The notes beneath the pieces were generated by a model. It worked only from the letters and a program-made list of their open reading frames with translations. It did not search any database and was not told where the DNA came from. The position numbers and the translations under genes were made by a program. Shown one piece after another: positions 24,901 through 39,900 of a stretch of 64,000 bases of DNA. Each line of letters starts with the position of its first letter. The first letter of the stretch is position 1. Source of the DNA: Hippophae tibetana (Eukaryota; Streptophyta; Magnoliopsida; Rosales; Elaeagnaceae); the NCBI GenBank assembly GCA_037013495.1, contig JAZDXN010000029.1, positions 818,501-882,500 of the forward strand. Direction: 5' to 3'.

Positions 24901-27900
24901 AGCTTTGATTTGATGAATTTTAATAGTTGTTCTGATACCCAAGTCAAAATTTATCGCCATTTAAAGATGCAACTCCAATTTATCAAATATTTTGTTGTTT
25001 TTGAAAATGTTCACAATAACTGTCATATTTTTTTTCCTCTAATATTTTTTGAAGAACAAAGATTGATTGTACACAAAAATAAAGAACCCAAAAAAGATAC
25101 AAAGATTTCAAAGGAAACTACGAAAGGAAATCCAAAGATGAAAACAACAACAATAATTCCATAAAACCCAAACCTTGAGACACCACAAAGGATTATCAAT
25201 CCCATTGATAAGTCGAATTCAAGCATTCAATCTAGAACATCAAAAGAAAAAAAAAGCATTATGAAATAAATTTTTATTAATGATATCAGTCCTCCCACCA
25301 TTACAATGGTGCTTTTTCTTTTATAAGCATAATACCTTAGAAAAATTTATCTTAAAGAAATAAAACCCTAGACCTAATTCAACCCTAGTGGGCATATTTA
25401 GTTGTAAATTGTGCCTAATTCATCCATAAAGAATAAAATAAAAAAGAATTATGATAAATAAGACATATAAAATTCCATGATTCTATAAAAATAAAATTGC
25501 TAACCATAAAAGGCCCATAATTAACTAAAAACAAATTTGCTTCCAAAATTAATCTTTGAATTTGATATGCCAAATCTCTCCCTTGTGCAAGATCATGAGA
25601 ATATTTGTAAGATATTGAGAATCTTTATAATATTGGTAAACATACTCTTGGTCGGAACCTATATAATAGTTGTTTCGAGACTCAAGTCAAAAGTCATCAC
25701 TATTTAAAGTTGCAACTCTGATTTATCAAATGTTTTTTTGTTTTTGAAAATGTGAACAACAACCCCCTTCCTTTTATCTTCTCTTATATTTTTTGAAGAA
25801 AAAAGAATGATTGAATACATAAGTAAAACCCCATCCTTGAGATGCCATAAAGGATGATCAATCATTTTGATAAGTCGAATTCAAGCATTCAATCTAGAAC
25901 AACATAGGGCAAAAAAAACCTTTATGAAATAATTTTTTATTAATGATATCAGTTCTCCATCCATTATAAGGATGATTTTTCTATTATAAGCAAAAAAAAC
26001 CCTAAAAAAACTTATATTAAAGAAAGAAACCGTAGACGTAATTCAACCCTAGTGGGACTATTTAGTTGTGAATTGTGCCTAATCCATCCGTAAAGAATAA
26101 AAGACTAAAAAGAATTATGATAAATAGGACATATAAAATTCCACAATTCTCTAAAAATGAAATTGCTAACCCTAAAACGCTCCTAATTAAGTAAAACAAA
26201 AAATATTCCTTTCAAAATTAATACTTGAATTTGATATCATAAATATCTCTGTTGTGTAAGATTGTGAGAATATTTGTATGACCTAGAGATAATTTGTAAG
26301 ATATTGAAAAGTTTAGAATATTGGTAAACATACTCTTGGTCAGCACATATATCTTCTTTATAGATCTATTGAATAAAACCGAAAGTAAGAAAAACATAAA
26401 AAGGTATGACAAAAACTTTAAACCCTCAGTAAGTGATGTAAACGATGGATATTGGGTTCTAAAAAATCATTTTTAGAGCGAGGCTATCTCGGATGGTGAG
26501 AATCGATATTATCTTTGATTTGTTATAATATATAAGTTATTTCGATACTCAAGTCAAAAGTTATCACCGTTTAAAGTTGCAACATCAATTTATCAAATGT
26601 TTTTTTGTTTTTGTAAATGTGGACAGTAGCACCCTTCTTTTTATCTTCTCTTATTTATTTTTTTGAAGAACAAAGATTGATTAAACACAAATATAAAAAA
26701 CCAAAAAAAAGATAAGAAGATTTCAAAGAGAATAAGGAAACAAAATACAAAGAAAAAAACAACAGCAAGAACTCCATAAAATTAATCTCAATCTTGAAAA
26801 GCCACAAAGAATGATCACTACTTTTGATAAGTCGAATTCAAGCATTCAATCTAGGACAACAAAAGGAAAAAAACAAAAAGCTTTATGCAATAAAGTTTTA
26901 TTAATGATATCAGTTCTCTCTCCATTAAAAGGCCATTTTTTATAGATAAGCAAAAAAACCCTAGTCAAAATCTATCTTAAAGAAAGAACTCCTAGACTTT
27001 ATTCAACCCTAGTATGCCTATTTAGTTTTGAATTGTGCCTAATCCATCCATAAAGAATAAAAAGATTTATGCTAAATAAAACATATAAAATTCCACGATT
27101 CTCTAAAAATGAAATAAAATTGCTAACCATAAAAAGCTCATAATTAACTAAAACAAAAATATCGCTTCCAAAATAAATCCTTGAATTTGATATTCCAAAT
27201 CTCTCCCTTGTGTAAGATCAAGAGAATATTTGTATGATCTTAAAATTATTTGTAGGATAATGAGAATCTTTAGAATATTGGTATACACACTCTAGGTTTG
27301 TACTTATATCTCTTTTACACCTCTATTGAATTAAAACAAAAGTAAACAAAATGGAAAAGGTGTAACAAAAAGTTTAAACTCTCATTAAGTGATATAAATG
27401 ATTGAATTTGGGTACGAAAAACAAAAATTCCCAATTTTGAGACGCCACAAAGGATGATCACTCATTTTGATAAGTTGAATTCAAGCATTCAATCTAGAAA
27501 AACAGAAGGCAAAAAAAAATGCTTTATGAAATAAATTTTTATTAATGATATCAATCCTCCCTCCATTACGAGGCTGCTTTTTCTTTTATATGCAAAAAAC
27601 CCCTAGACAAAATTTATCATAAAGAAACCTTAGATGTAATTCAACCATAATGGGCCTATTTAGGTTGAATTGTGCCTAATCCATCAGTAAAGAATAAAAG
27701 ACTAAAAACAATTATGATAAAAAAGACATATAAAATTCCACGATTCTCTAAAATAAAATTGCTAACCATAAAAGTCCAACAATTAAGTAAAAATAAAATT
27801 GCTTCCAAAATTAATCCTTAGATTTGATATTCCAAATCTCTCCCTAGTGTAAGATCATGAGAATATTTGTTTGATCTTGAGAATATTTGTAGGAAATTGA

Positions 27901-30900
27901 TAATCTTTAGAATATTGGTAAACGTACTCTTGGTTGACACCTATATCTCCTTAGCTCTATTGAATAAAACTGAAAGTAAGAAAAATGGAAATTGTGTGAC
28001 AAAAACTTTAAACTCTCAGTAAGGGTTGTAAATGATGGAATTTGTGTACGAAAAGGAGGTTCCAAAGCGAGGCTATCTCTAATTGTGGGAATTGATATGA
28101 GCTTCGATTTGATATATGAATCCAGTTGCTTCAATACCCGATTCAAAAGTTATCATCGTTTAAAGTTCCAACTCTGATTTATCAAATGCTTTTTTTGTTT
28201 TTGAAAATGTGAACAGTAGCCCTTTTTTTTCTTCTATGATTTTTTTGAATAACAAAGATTGATTGAACACAGAAATAAAGTACCTGACCTTGAGACGCTA
28301 CAAAAGGATAATCACTCATTTTTATATGTCGAATTCAAGCATTCAATATAGAAAAAAAAAAGGCAAAACAAAACACATTACGAAAAAAAATTATTCATGA
28401 TATCAATTCTCCCTCCATTACAAGGCAGCTTTCTTTTTAGAAGGAAAAAAATCCTAGATAAAATTTATCTTCAATAAAGAAATCCTAGATGTAATTCAAC
28501 CCTAGTGGGCCTATTTAGTTGTGAATTATGCCTAATCCATCCATAAAGAATAAAAGAATAAAAAGACTTATGATAATTAAGACATATAAAATTTCACGAT
28601 TTTCTAAAACTAAAATAGTTAACCATAAAATGCCTCATAATTAACTAAAACAAAAACAATTCTTCCAAAATTAATCTTTTAATTTGATATTCCCAATCTC
28701 TCCCTTATGTAAGATCTTGAGAATATTTTTAGGATATTGAGGATCTTTAGAATATTGGTAAACATACTATTGTTTGACACCTATATCTCTTTTCCTGCTC
28801 TATTGAATAAAACGAAAAATAAGCATAATGGAAAAGGTGTGACAAAAACTTTCAACGCCCAGTAAATGTTGTAAACGATGGATATAATTTATGAAAAATG
28901 AGTTTCAAAATCAAGGCTATCTCGGATTGTGGGAATCGATACGAGCTTCAATTTTATATATTATTATAGTCATTTTGATACCTGAGTCAAAAGTTATCAC
29001 CGTTTAGAGTTGCAACTCTAATTTATCAAATGTTTTTTGTTTTTGAAAGTATGAACAATAACTACTTTTGTTTTCTTCTCTTGTTTTTTTTTTGAAGAAC
29101 AAAGATTAATTGAACCTAGAAATAAAGAACCAGAACAAGATACGAAGATTTCAAATAGAAGTATGAATTGAAATCCAAAGATGAAAACAACAGCAACAAG
29201 TCCATAAAACCCCAACCTTCACATGCCAAAAAAGATGATCACTCCCTTTGCATTCATTCTAGAACAATAGAAGAAAAAAAAAGCTTTGTGAAATAAATTT
29301 TTATTCATGATATCAGTTTTCCCTCCATTACAAGGTTTCCTTTTCTTTTATATGCAAAAAATCCTAAGAGAAAATTTATCCTAAAGAAAGATACCCTAGA
29401 CGTAATTCAAACATAGTGGGCTTGTTTTGTTGTGAATTGTGCCTAATCCATCCTTAAAGAATAAATGACTAAAAAACTTATGATAAATAAGATATATAAA
29501 ATTCCAGATTCTCTAAAAATTAAATTGCTAACCATAAATGGCTCATAATTAAGTAGAGCAAACAACTTTTCTTCCAAAATTAATCCTTGAATTTGATATT
29601 CCAAATCTCATCCTTGTGTATGATAGTGAGAATATTTGTATGATCTTGAGAATATTTTTAGGATATTGAGAATCTTTAGAATATTGGTAAACATACTCTT
29701 GGTTGGCACCAATATCTCCTTTACAGCCCTATTGAATAAAACTGAAAGTAAGCAAAATAGAAAAGGTGGGACAAAACCTTTAAACCCTTTGTAACTGATG
29801 TAAATGATGGAATTTGGGTACGAAAAATGGGGGAATATAGCAAGGCTATATTGGATTGTTGGAATAGCTTCGATTTGATACATTATAATGGTTGAATTTG
29901 GGTACAAAGAATGGGTTTCTAAAGCAAGCTCAGCTCAGATTGTGGAGATTGACAGAAGCTTTGATTTGATATTTTACAATAGTCTTTTCGATACCCGAGT
30001 CAAAGGTTATCGCTGTTTAAAGTTGTAACTACGATTTATCAAATGTTTTTTTTAAAATGTGAATAGTAGCCCATTTCTTTTTTTCTTCTCTAATTGTTTT
30101 TTGAAGAACAAAGATTGATTGAACAAGGAAATAAAAACCCGAAAGAGATACGAAGATTTCAAAGAGAACTATGAAACTAAATCCAAGGACAAAAATACAA
30201 CAACAAGTTCATATAACCCCACCCTTGAGACTCCAAAAAGGATGACCACTCCCTTTTATAAGTCGAATTCAAGCACTAAATCTAGAGCAACAGAAGGAAA
30301 AACAAAAAGTTTTATGAAATAAGTTTTTATTAATGATATCAATTCTCCCTCCATTACAAGGTTGTTTTTCTTTCATAAGGAAAAAACACCTAAGACAAAA
30401 TTTATCTTAAATAAAAACAGACCCTAGACATAATTCAAACATAGTTGGCCTATTTAATTTTGAAATGTGCCTAATCCATCCTTAAAGAATAAAAGACTAA
30501 AAAAACTTATGATAAATAAGACATAAAATTCCATGATTCTTTAAAAATTAAATTGTTAACCATAAAAGGTTCATAATTAACTAAAACAAAAAATATTGCT
30601 TAAAAAATTAATCCTTCGATTTGATATTCCAAATCTCTCCCTCGTGTTTGATCATGAGAATATTTATTTGATCCTGAGAATATTTGTAGGATATTGAGAA
30701 TCTTTAGAATATTGAGAATCTTTAGAGTATTGGTAAACATACTCTTGGTCAGCACATGTATCTCCTTTGTAGCTCTATTGAATAAAACCGAAAGTAAGCA
30801 AAACTTAAGCGGTGCAAAACAAAATTTAAACATTTGATAAATGATGCAAACGATGGAATTTGGGTACCAAAAATAAGGTTTATAGCAAGGCTATCTTGGA

Positions 30901-33900
30901 ATGTGGGATTCGATACGAGCTTCGATTTGAAACATTATAATAGTCCTTTCGATACCCGAGTCAAAAGTTATCACCGTTTAAAGTTTCAACTCTGATTTAT
31001 CAAATATTTTTTTTTGTTTTCAAAAATGTGAACAATAGCGCTCTTCTTTCTTTCGTCGCTTTTTTTTTTTAAGAAAATAGATTGATTGAACATAGAAATA
31101 TAACAAGAAAAAGATACGAAGAGTTCAAAGTGAACTACTAAATGACAATGAGAGACGAAAACAACAAGTCCATAAAACCCCAACCTTGAGAGGCCACAAA
31201 GGATGATCACTCCCTTTGATAAGTCGAATTCAAGCATTCAATCTAGAACACCAGAAGAAAATACAAAAAGCTTTATGAAATAAATTTTTATTAATGATAT
31301 CTGTTGTCCGTCCCTTACAAGGCCATTTTTTTCTTTTATAAGCAAAAAAACCTAGAAAACATTTATCTTAAAGAAAGAAATAATAGATGTAATTCATCCT
31401 AGTGGGCCTATTTAGTTGTGAATTGTGCCTAATACATCTATAAAGAATAAAATAATAGAAATAATTATGATAAATAAGACATATAAAATTCCACAATTCT
31501 CTAAAAATAAAATTTCTAACCATAAAAGGCTCATAATTAACTAAAAAACAATATTGCTTCCAAAATTAATCTTTAAATTTGATATTACAAATCTTTCCCT
31601 TATGTATGATCACAAGAACATTTTTATGATCTTGAGAATATTGGTGGGATATTGAGAATATTTTGAATATTGGTGAACATACTCTAAGTCGGTACCTATA
31701 TCTCCTTTACAACTCAATTGAATAAAACGGAAAAGTTGTGGCAAAAACTTTAAACCCTTAGTAAGTGATGTAAATATTTTTTTTTTGTTTTTGAAAATGT
31801 GAACATTTGCCCCTTTCTTTTTTTCTTCTCTAATTTTTTTTGAAGAACAAAGATTGATTAAACATAGAAATAAAGAACCTAAAAGAGATACGAAGATTTC
31901 AAAGATAACTATGAAACGAAATACTAGGACGAAAACAACAGCAACAAGTCCATAAAACCCCACCCTTGAGACTCCATAATCACTCCCTTTCATAATTTGA
32001 ATTCGAGCATTCAATCTAGAACAACAGAAGGTAAAACAAAAAGCTTTAAGAAATAATTTTTTATTAATGATATCGGTTCTCCCTCCATTAGAAGGCTGCT
32101 TTTTCTTTCATAAGGAAACAATCCTAAGACAATTTATTTTAAAGAAAGAAACTCAAGATGTAATTCAAACATAGAGGGCCTATTTAGTTGTGAAATATGC
32201 CTAATCCATTCGTAAAGAATAAAAGACTAAAAATAATTATGATAAATAAGACATATAAATTCCACGATTATTTAAAAATTAAATTGCTTACCATAAAGGG
32301 CCTATAATTAATTAAAACAAAACATATTGCTTCCAAAATTAATCCTTGAATTTGACACTCCAAATCTCTCCCTTGTGTAAGATAATGAGAATATTTTTTG
32401 ATCTTGAGAATATTTCTAGGATATTGAGAATCCTTAGAATATTGGTAAACATACTATTGGTTGGCACCTATATCTCCTTTATAGCTCTATTGAAAAAACC
32501 GAAAGTAAGAAAAATGAAAAAAGTGCGACAAAAACTTTAAACCCTCCGTAAGTGATGTAAACGAGTGAATTTCTGTAAGAAAAATGAGGTTCCAAGGCAA
32601 GGCTAGGTTGGATTGTGGGAATTGATTTGAGCTTTTATTTGATATATTATAATATTTGTTTCAATACCTAAGTTAAAAGTTATCACCCTTTAAATTTGCA
32701 ACTCATATTTATCAAATGTTTTTTTTGTTTTTGAAAATGGATATAGTAGCCCTATTCTTTTTTTATTTTCAAATATTTTTTAAACAACAAATATTGATTG
32801 ACCATAGAATAAAGAACAAGGAAAATATATGAAGATTTCAAACAGAACTACAAAACGAAATCCAAAGACAAAAACAACAACAACAAGTCCATAAAATCCT
32901 AACCTTGAGAGGCCATAAAGAATGATCACTCATTTTGATAAGTTGAATTCAATCATTCAATCTAGAACAACAAATGGCAAAAAAATCATTTTGAAGTCAC
33001 ATTTTACTAATGATATCAATTCTCCCTCTATTATAGGGCCGCTTTATCTTTTATAAACAAAAAAACCCTAGACAAAATTTATCTTAAAGAAAGAAACCCT
33101 AGACGTAATTCAAACGTAGTAGGCCTATTTAGTTGTGAACTGTACCTATTCCATCCTTAAGGAATAAAAAAACTAAAAAGAATTTTGATAAATAAGACAT
33201 ATAAAATTCCACGATTTTCTAAAAATTAAATTACTAACCATAAAACCCTCATAATTAACTAAAACAAGAAAAATTACTTCCAAAATTAATCCATTAATTT
33301 GATATTCCAAATCTCTCCCTTGTGTAAAATCATGAGAATATTTGTTTGACCTTGAGAATATTTAGGATATTTAGAATCTATAGAATATTAGTAAACATAC
33401 TATTGGTCGACAACTATATCTCCTTTATAGCTCTTTTGAATACAACTAAAAGTAATGAAAACGGAAAAAGTGTGACAAAAATTTTAAACACTTGGTAAAT
33501 GATGTAAACGATGGATTTTGGGTACAAATAATGAGGTTTTTTACGGATGCCAGCTCGGATTGTGGAATCGATACGAGCTTCGATTTGATATATTATAATT
33601 GTCGTTTTGATACCCGAGTCAAAAGTTATCATTGTTTAAAGTTGTAACTTCGATTTATCAAAAATTTTTGTTTTTGAAAATGTGAACATAGCCCCTTCTT
33701 TTTTTCTTCTCTTTTTTTTAAGAACAAAGATTTATTGAACCCAGAAATAAAGAACCAGAAAAAGATACAAGTATTTCAAAGAAAACTACGAAATGAAATC
33801 AAAGACATAAACAGAGAATTATTGAACACATAAATAGAACAAGAAAACAATGCGAAGATTTCAAAGAGAACTACTAAACGAAATTGAATGACGTAAACAA

Positions 33901-36900
33901 CAGAAACAAGAAGAAAAAACAAAAAAACATTATGAAATTTTTTTTATTAATGATATCAGTTCTCCCTCCATTACAAGGCCACTTTTTTTCTTTTTTAAGC
34001 AAAAAAACCTAAGACCAATTTATCTTAAAGAAAGAAACCGTAGACGTAATTCAACCCTCGTGGGCCTATTTAGTTGTGAATTGTACCTAAGACATTCGTA
34101 TAGAATAAAAAACTAAAAAGACTTATGATAAATAGGATATAAAATTCCACAATTCCTTAAAAATTAAAAGCCTATAATTAACTAAAACAATAAATATTGC
34201 TTCCAAAATGAATCCTTGAATATGATATTCCAAATCTCTCCCTTGTGTAAGATCATGAAAATATATGTATGATCTTGAGATATTTGTAGGATATTGAAAA
34301 TCTCTAGACAATGGGTAAACATACTTTTGGTCGGCACCTATATCTTCTTTACAACTCTATTGAATAAATCCAAAAATAAGCAAAACTAAAAAAGGGTAAC
34401 CAAAACTTTAAATCCTCGATAAGTGATGTAACTAATGGAATTTGGGTATGAAAAATGAGGTACTAAGGCTAGTCCAGCTTGGATTGGAGGGATCGATACA
34501 AGCTTCAATTTGATGTATTATAATAGTCGTTTCGATACCCGAGTGAAAATTTAACGTCGTTTAAAGTTGCAACTCTAATTTATCAAATGTTTTTTTGCTT
34601 TTGAAAATGTGAACAGTAGCGACTTCTTTTTTCTTCTCTTATTTTTTTTAAGAAAAAAATTAATTGAAATTAGAAATAAAGAACGAGAACAAGATATGGA
34701 GATTTCAAAGAGAAGTATGAAATGAAATCCAATGACAAAAACAACACCAACAAGTCTATAAAGATGATCACTCACTTTGATAAGTCAAATTCAAGCATTT
34801 AATCTAGAAAAACACAAGTAAAAGTAAAAAGACTTATGAAATTTTTATTATTAATAATATCAGTTCTCCCTCCATTACAAGGCTCCTTTTTTTCTTTTAT
34901 ATGCAAAAAAACCTAAGAGAAACCCTAGACATAATTCAAACATAATAGGCCTATTTAGTTGTGAATTATGTCTAATCCATCCATAAAGAATAAAAGACTA
35001 AAAATACTTATGATAAATAAGACATATAAAATTCCACAATTCTCTAAAAATTAAATTGCTAACCATAAAAGGTTCATAATTAACTAAAACAAACAATATT
35101 GCTTCCAAAATTAATCCTTGAATTTGATATTCCAAATCTCTCCCGTGGGTAAGATCATGAGAATATTTGTTTGATATTAAGAATATTTGTAGGATATTGA
35201 GAATATTTAGAATATTGGCATACATAATCTTGGTTGGCACCTATATCTCCTTTACAGCTTTATTGAATAAAATTGAAAGTAAGTAAAACGGAAAAGGTGC
35301 GACAAAATATTTAAACCCTCGATAAGTGATGTAAATGATGGAATTTGGGTACGAAGAATGAGGTTCCAAAGAGAGGCCAGATTGGATTGTGGGGATCGAT
35401 ACGAGCTTTGATTTGATATATTATAGTTGTCCTTTCGATACCCGAGTCAAAATTTATCGTCGTTTAAAGTTACAACTCTAATTTATCAATTTTTTTTTTT
35501 GAAAATGTGAACAATAGCCCTCTTCTTTTTTTCTTCACCTAATTTTTTTGAAGAACAAAGATTTATTAAACAGAGAAACAAAGAACCAAAAAAAAGATAC
35601 GAAGATTTCAAAGATAACTATGAAACAAAATCCAAAGAAAAAAAATAGCTACAAGTTCATAAAACCCCAACCTTGAGATGCCAAAAAGTATGATCATACC
35701 CTTTGATAAGTCAAATTCAAGTATTGAATCTAGAAAAATAGAATGAAAAGCAAAAAGCATTATGAAATAAATTTTTATTAATGATATCAATTCTCCCTCC
35801 ATTACTAGGCTGCTTTTTCTTTTATAAATAGAAAAACCAAAGACAAAATTTATATTAAAGAAAGAAACCCTAGACGTAATTCAACCTTAGTGGGCCTATT
35901 TAGTTGTGAATTATGCCTAATACATTCGTAAAGAATAAAAGATTAAAAATAATTATGATAAATAAGACATATAAAATTCCACAGTTATATAAAAATAAAA
36001 TTCTTAAACATAAAAGACTCATAATTAACTAAAATAAAAAATATTGCTTCCAAAATTAATCCTAGAATTTTATATTCCAAATCTCTCCCTTGTGTAAGAT
36101 CATGAGAATATTTTTTTGTTCTTGAGAATCTTTGTAGGATATGGAGAATCTTTAGAATATTGGTTAACATACTCCTGGTCACCACCTTTATCTCCTATAC
36201 AACTCTATTGAATAAAATTGAAAGTACACAAAACGTAAAGGGTGCGACAAAAACTTTAAACCCTTAGTAAAGAATATAAACTATGGAAATTGGGTACAGA
36301 GTCAAAAGTTTCACCGTTTAAAGTTGCAACTCTGATTTATCAAAAAAAAATTGTTTTTAAAAATGTGAACAATAGCACCCTTCTTTTTTTCTTTACGTAT
36401 TTTTTTGAAGAACATAGAATTATTGAACACATAAATAGAACAAGAAAAAGATATGAAGATTTCAAAGAGAACTACTAAAAAAAATTTAAAGACATAAACA
36501 AGAGCAACAAGTCCATAAAACCCTAAGCTTGAGATGCCACAATGGATGATGACTCCTTTTGATAAGTAGAATTCAAGCATTCAATCTAGAAATAAGAAGA
36601 AAAAACAAAATGTTTTATGAAATAAATTTTTATTAATGATATTTGTTCTCCCTCCATTACAAGGAAACATTTTCTTTTCTAAGCAAAAAAAAATAAGACA
36701 AATTTATCTTAAAGAAATAAACCGTAGACATAATTCAACCCTAGTGGGCCTACTTAGTTATGAATTGTGCCTAATACATCCACAAAGAATAAAAGACTAG
36801 AAAGACTAATGATAAATAAGACATATAAAATTCCACGATTCCGTAAAAATTAAATTGTTAACCATAAAAGGCCCATAATTAACTAAAACAAAAAATATTA

Positions 36901-39900
36901 CTTCCAAAATGAATCCTTGAATTAGATATTCCAAATCTCTCCCATGTGTTTGATCATGAGAATATTTGTGGGTTATTGAGAATATTTAGAATATTGGTAA
37001 ACATACTCTTGGTTGGCACCTATATCTCCTTTACAACTTTATTGAATAAAACTGATGTTAGCAAAACGGAAAAGGTGCGACAAAAACTTTAAACTCTTGG
37101 TAAGCCATGTAAATGATGGAATTTAGATAAGAAGAATGTTTTTCTAAAGTGAAGCCAACTCAGATTGTGGGGATTGATAAGACCTTCTATTTGATATATT
37201 ATAATAGTCATTTTGATACCCGAGTCAAAAGTTTTTGCCATTTAAAGTTGCAACTCCGATTTATCAAATGTTTTTTTTTTGTTTTTGAAAATGTGAACAT
37301 TAGCCCTCTCTTTTTTTCTTCTCTGATTTTTTTTAGGAACAATGATTTATTGAACAAATAAAAACAGAACCCAAAAGAGATATGAAGAATTCAAATAGAA
37401 TTATGAAAAGAAATCCAAAGACGAAAACAACAAGTCCATAAAACCCCACCCTTAAGACACCAAAAAGGATGATCACTCCCTTTCATAATTCGAATTGAAG
37501 CATTCAATCTAGAACAACAAAAGGAAAAACAAAAAGGCTTTATAAAATAAATTTTTTAATGATATCAGTTCTCCCTCCATTACAAGGCAGCTTTTTCTTT
37601 TATAATAAAAAAAACCTAAGACAAAATTTATTTTAAAAAAAGATACCCTAGATGCAATTCAAACATAGTGGGCCTATTTAGTTGTGAATTGTGGCTAATC
37701 CATCCGAAAAGAATAAAAGACTAAAAATAATTATGATAAATAGGACATATAAAATTCCATGATTCTCTAAAAATAAAATTACAACCCATAAAAGGCCTAT
37801 AATTAACTAAAACAAAAAATATTACTTTCAAAATTTATCCTTGAATTAGATATTCCAAATCTCTCCCTTGTTTATGATCATGAGAATATTTGTATGATCT
37901 TGAGAATATTTGTGGGATATTGAGAATAATTAGAATATTGGTAAACATACTCTTGGTGAGCACCTATATCTCTTTTACCACTCTATTGAATAAAACCAAA
38001 AGTAAGCAAAACAGAAAAGTTGAGATAAAAACTTTAAACCCTCGAATTTGGGTAAGAATAATGAGGTTGTAAAGGGAGGCTAGCATGGATTGTGGGAATC
38101 GATACGAGTTTCAATTTTATATATTATAATAGTTGTTTCGATATACGATTCAAAAGTTATAGTCGTTTAAAGTTGCAATTCCGATTTATCAAAAGTTTTT
38201 TTGTTTTTGAAAATGTGTTCAATAGCCCCTTCTTTTTTCTTCCCTTATTTTATTTTGAAAAACAAAGATTGATTGAAACATAAATAAAGAACCATAAAAA
38301 GATACGAAGATTTCAAAGAGAACTACGAAACAAAATCCAAAGATGAAAACAACATCAACAAGTCCATAGCAGCCCAATCTTGAGACACCAAAAGGATGAT
38401 CACTCTCTTTGATAACTCGAATTCAAGCATTCAATCTAGAACAACATATGGCAAAACAAAAATCTTTATGATATAAATTTTTATTAATTATATAAGTTCT
38501 CCTTCCATTACAAGGATGCATTTTATTTTATAAACAAAAAAATTCTAGACAAAATTTATCTTAAAGAAGAAATCCTAGACGTAATTCAACCCTAGTTGGC
38601 CTATTTAGTGGTGAATTGTGCCTAATCCATCCGTAAGAATAAAAGACTAAAAATATTTATGATAAATAAGAAATATAAAATTCCACAATTCTCTAAAAAT
38701 AAAATTATTAATTATAAAATGACTATAATTAACTAAAACAAAAAATACTGCTTCCAAAATTAATCGTTGAATTTGATATTCCAAATCTCTCCCTTGCTTA
38801 AGATCAAAAGAGTATTTGTTTGATCTTGAGAATATTTTTAGGATATTGAGTGTCTTTAGTATAATGGTAAACATACTCTTGGTCGGCACCTATATCTTCT
38901 TTATAGCTCTATTTTTTTTAAACCGAAAGTAAGAAAAACGGAAAAGATGCGACAAAACTTAAAACAATCGATAAATGATGTAAAAGATGGAATTAGGGTA
39001 CCAAGAATGAGGTTTTAAAGCGAGGCCATCTTGGATTGTGGGGATTGATATGAGTTTCGATTATATTTATTGTAATAGTTGTTTCGATACCCTAGTCAAA
39101 ATTTATCGCTATTTAAAGTTGCTACTCTGATTTATCAAATATTTTTTCGTTTTTGAAAATGTGAACAGTAGCCCCCTTATTTTTTTCTTCTCTTATTTGT
39201 TTTTGGACAACAAAGATTAATCAAACATAGAAATAAATAACAATAAAAATATATAAAGATTTCAAAGAGAACTATGAAACAAAATCCAAATACGACAACA
39301 ACAGCAAGAAGTCCTTAAAACCCTAACCTTGAGATGCCAAAAAGGATGATCACACCATTTGATAAGTCAAATTCAAGCATTCAATCTAGAACAAAAGATG
39401 GAAAAACAAAAAGCATTATGAAATAAATTTTTATTAATGATATCAGTTATCCCTCCATTACTAGGCTGTTTTTTCTTTTATAAGCAAAAACACCCTAGAT
39501 AAAATTTATCTTAAAGAAAGAAACCTTAGACGTAATTAAACCCTAGTGGTCCTATTTAGATGTGATTTTTTCCTAATCCATCCATAAAGAATAAAGGACT
39601 AAAAATAATTAAGATAAATAAGCATTAAAATTCCACGATTCTCTAAAAATAAAATTAACTAAAAGAAACAATACTGCTTCCAAATTTGATATTCCAAATC
39701 TCTCCCTTGCATTAGATCATGAAAATATTTGTTGGATATTTAAATTTTTTAGAATATTGGTAAACATACTCTTGGTCTCCACCAATATCTCATTTACAAC
39801 TCTTTTGAATAAAACCGATAGTAAGCAAAACAGAAAAGGTGTGACAACGACTTTAAATCCTCTATAAGTGATGTAAATGATGGAATTTGGGTACAAATAA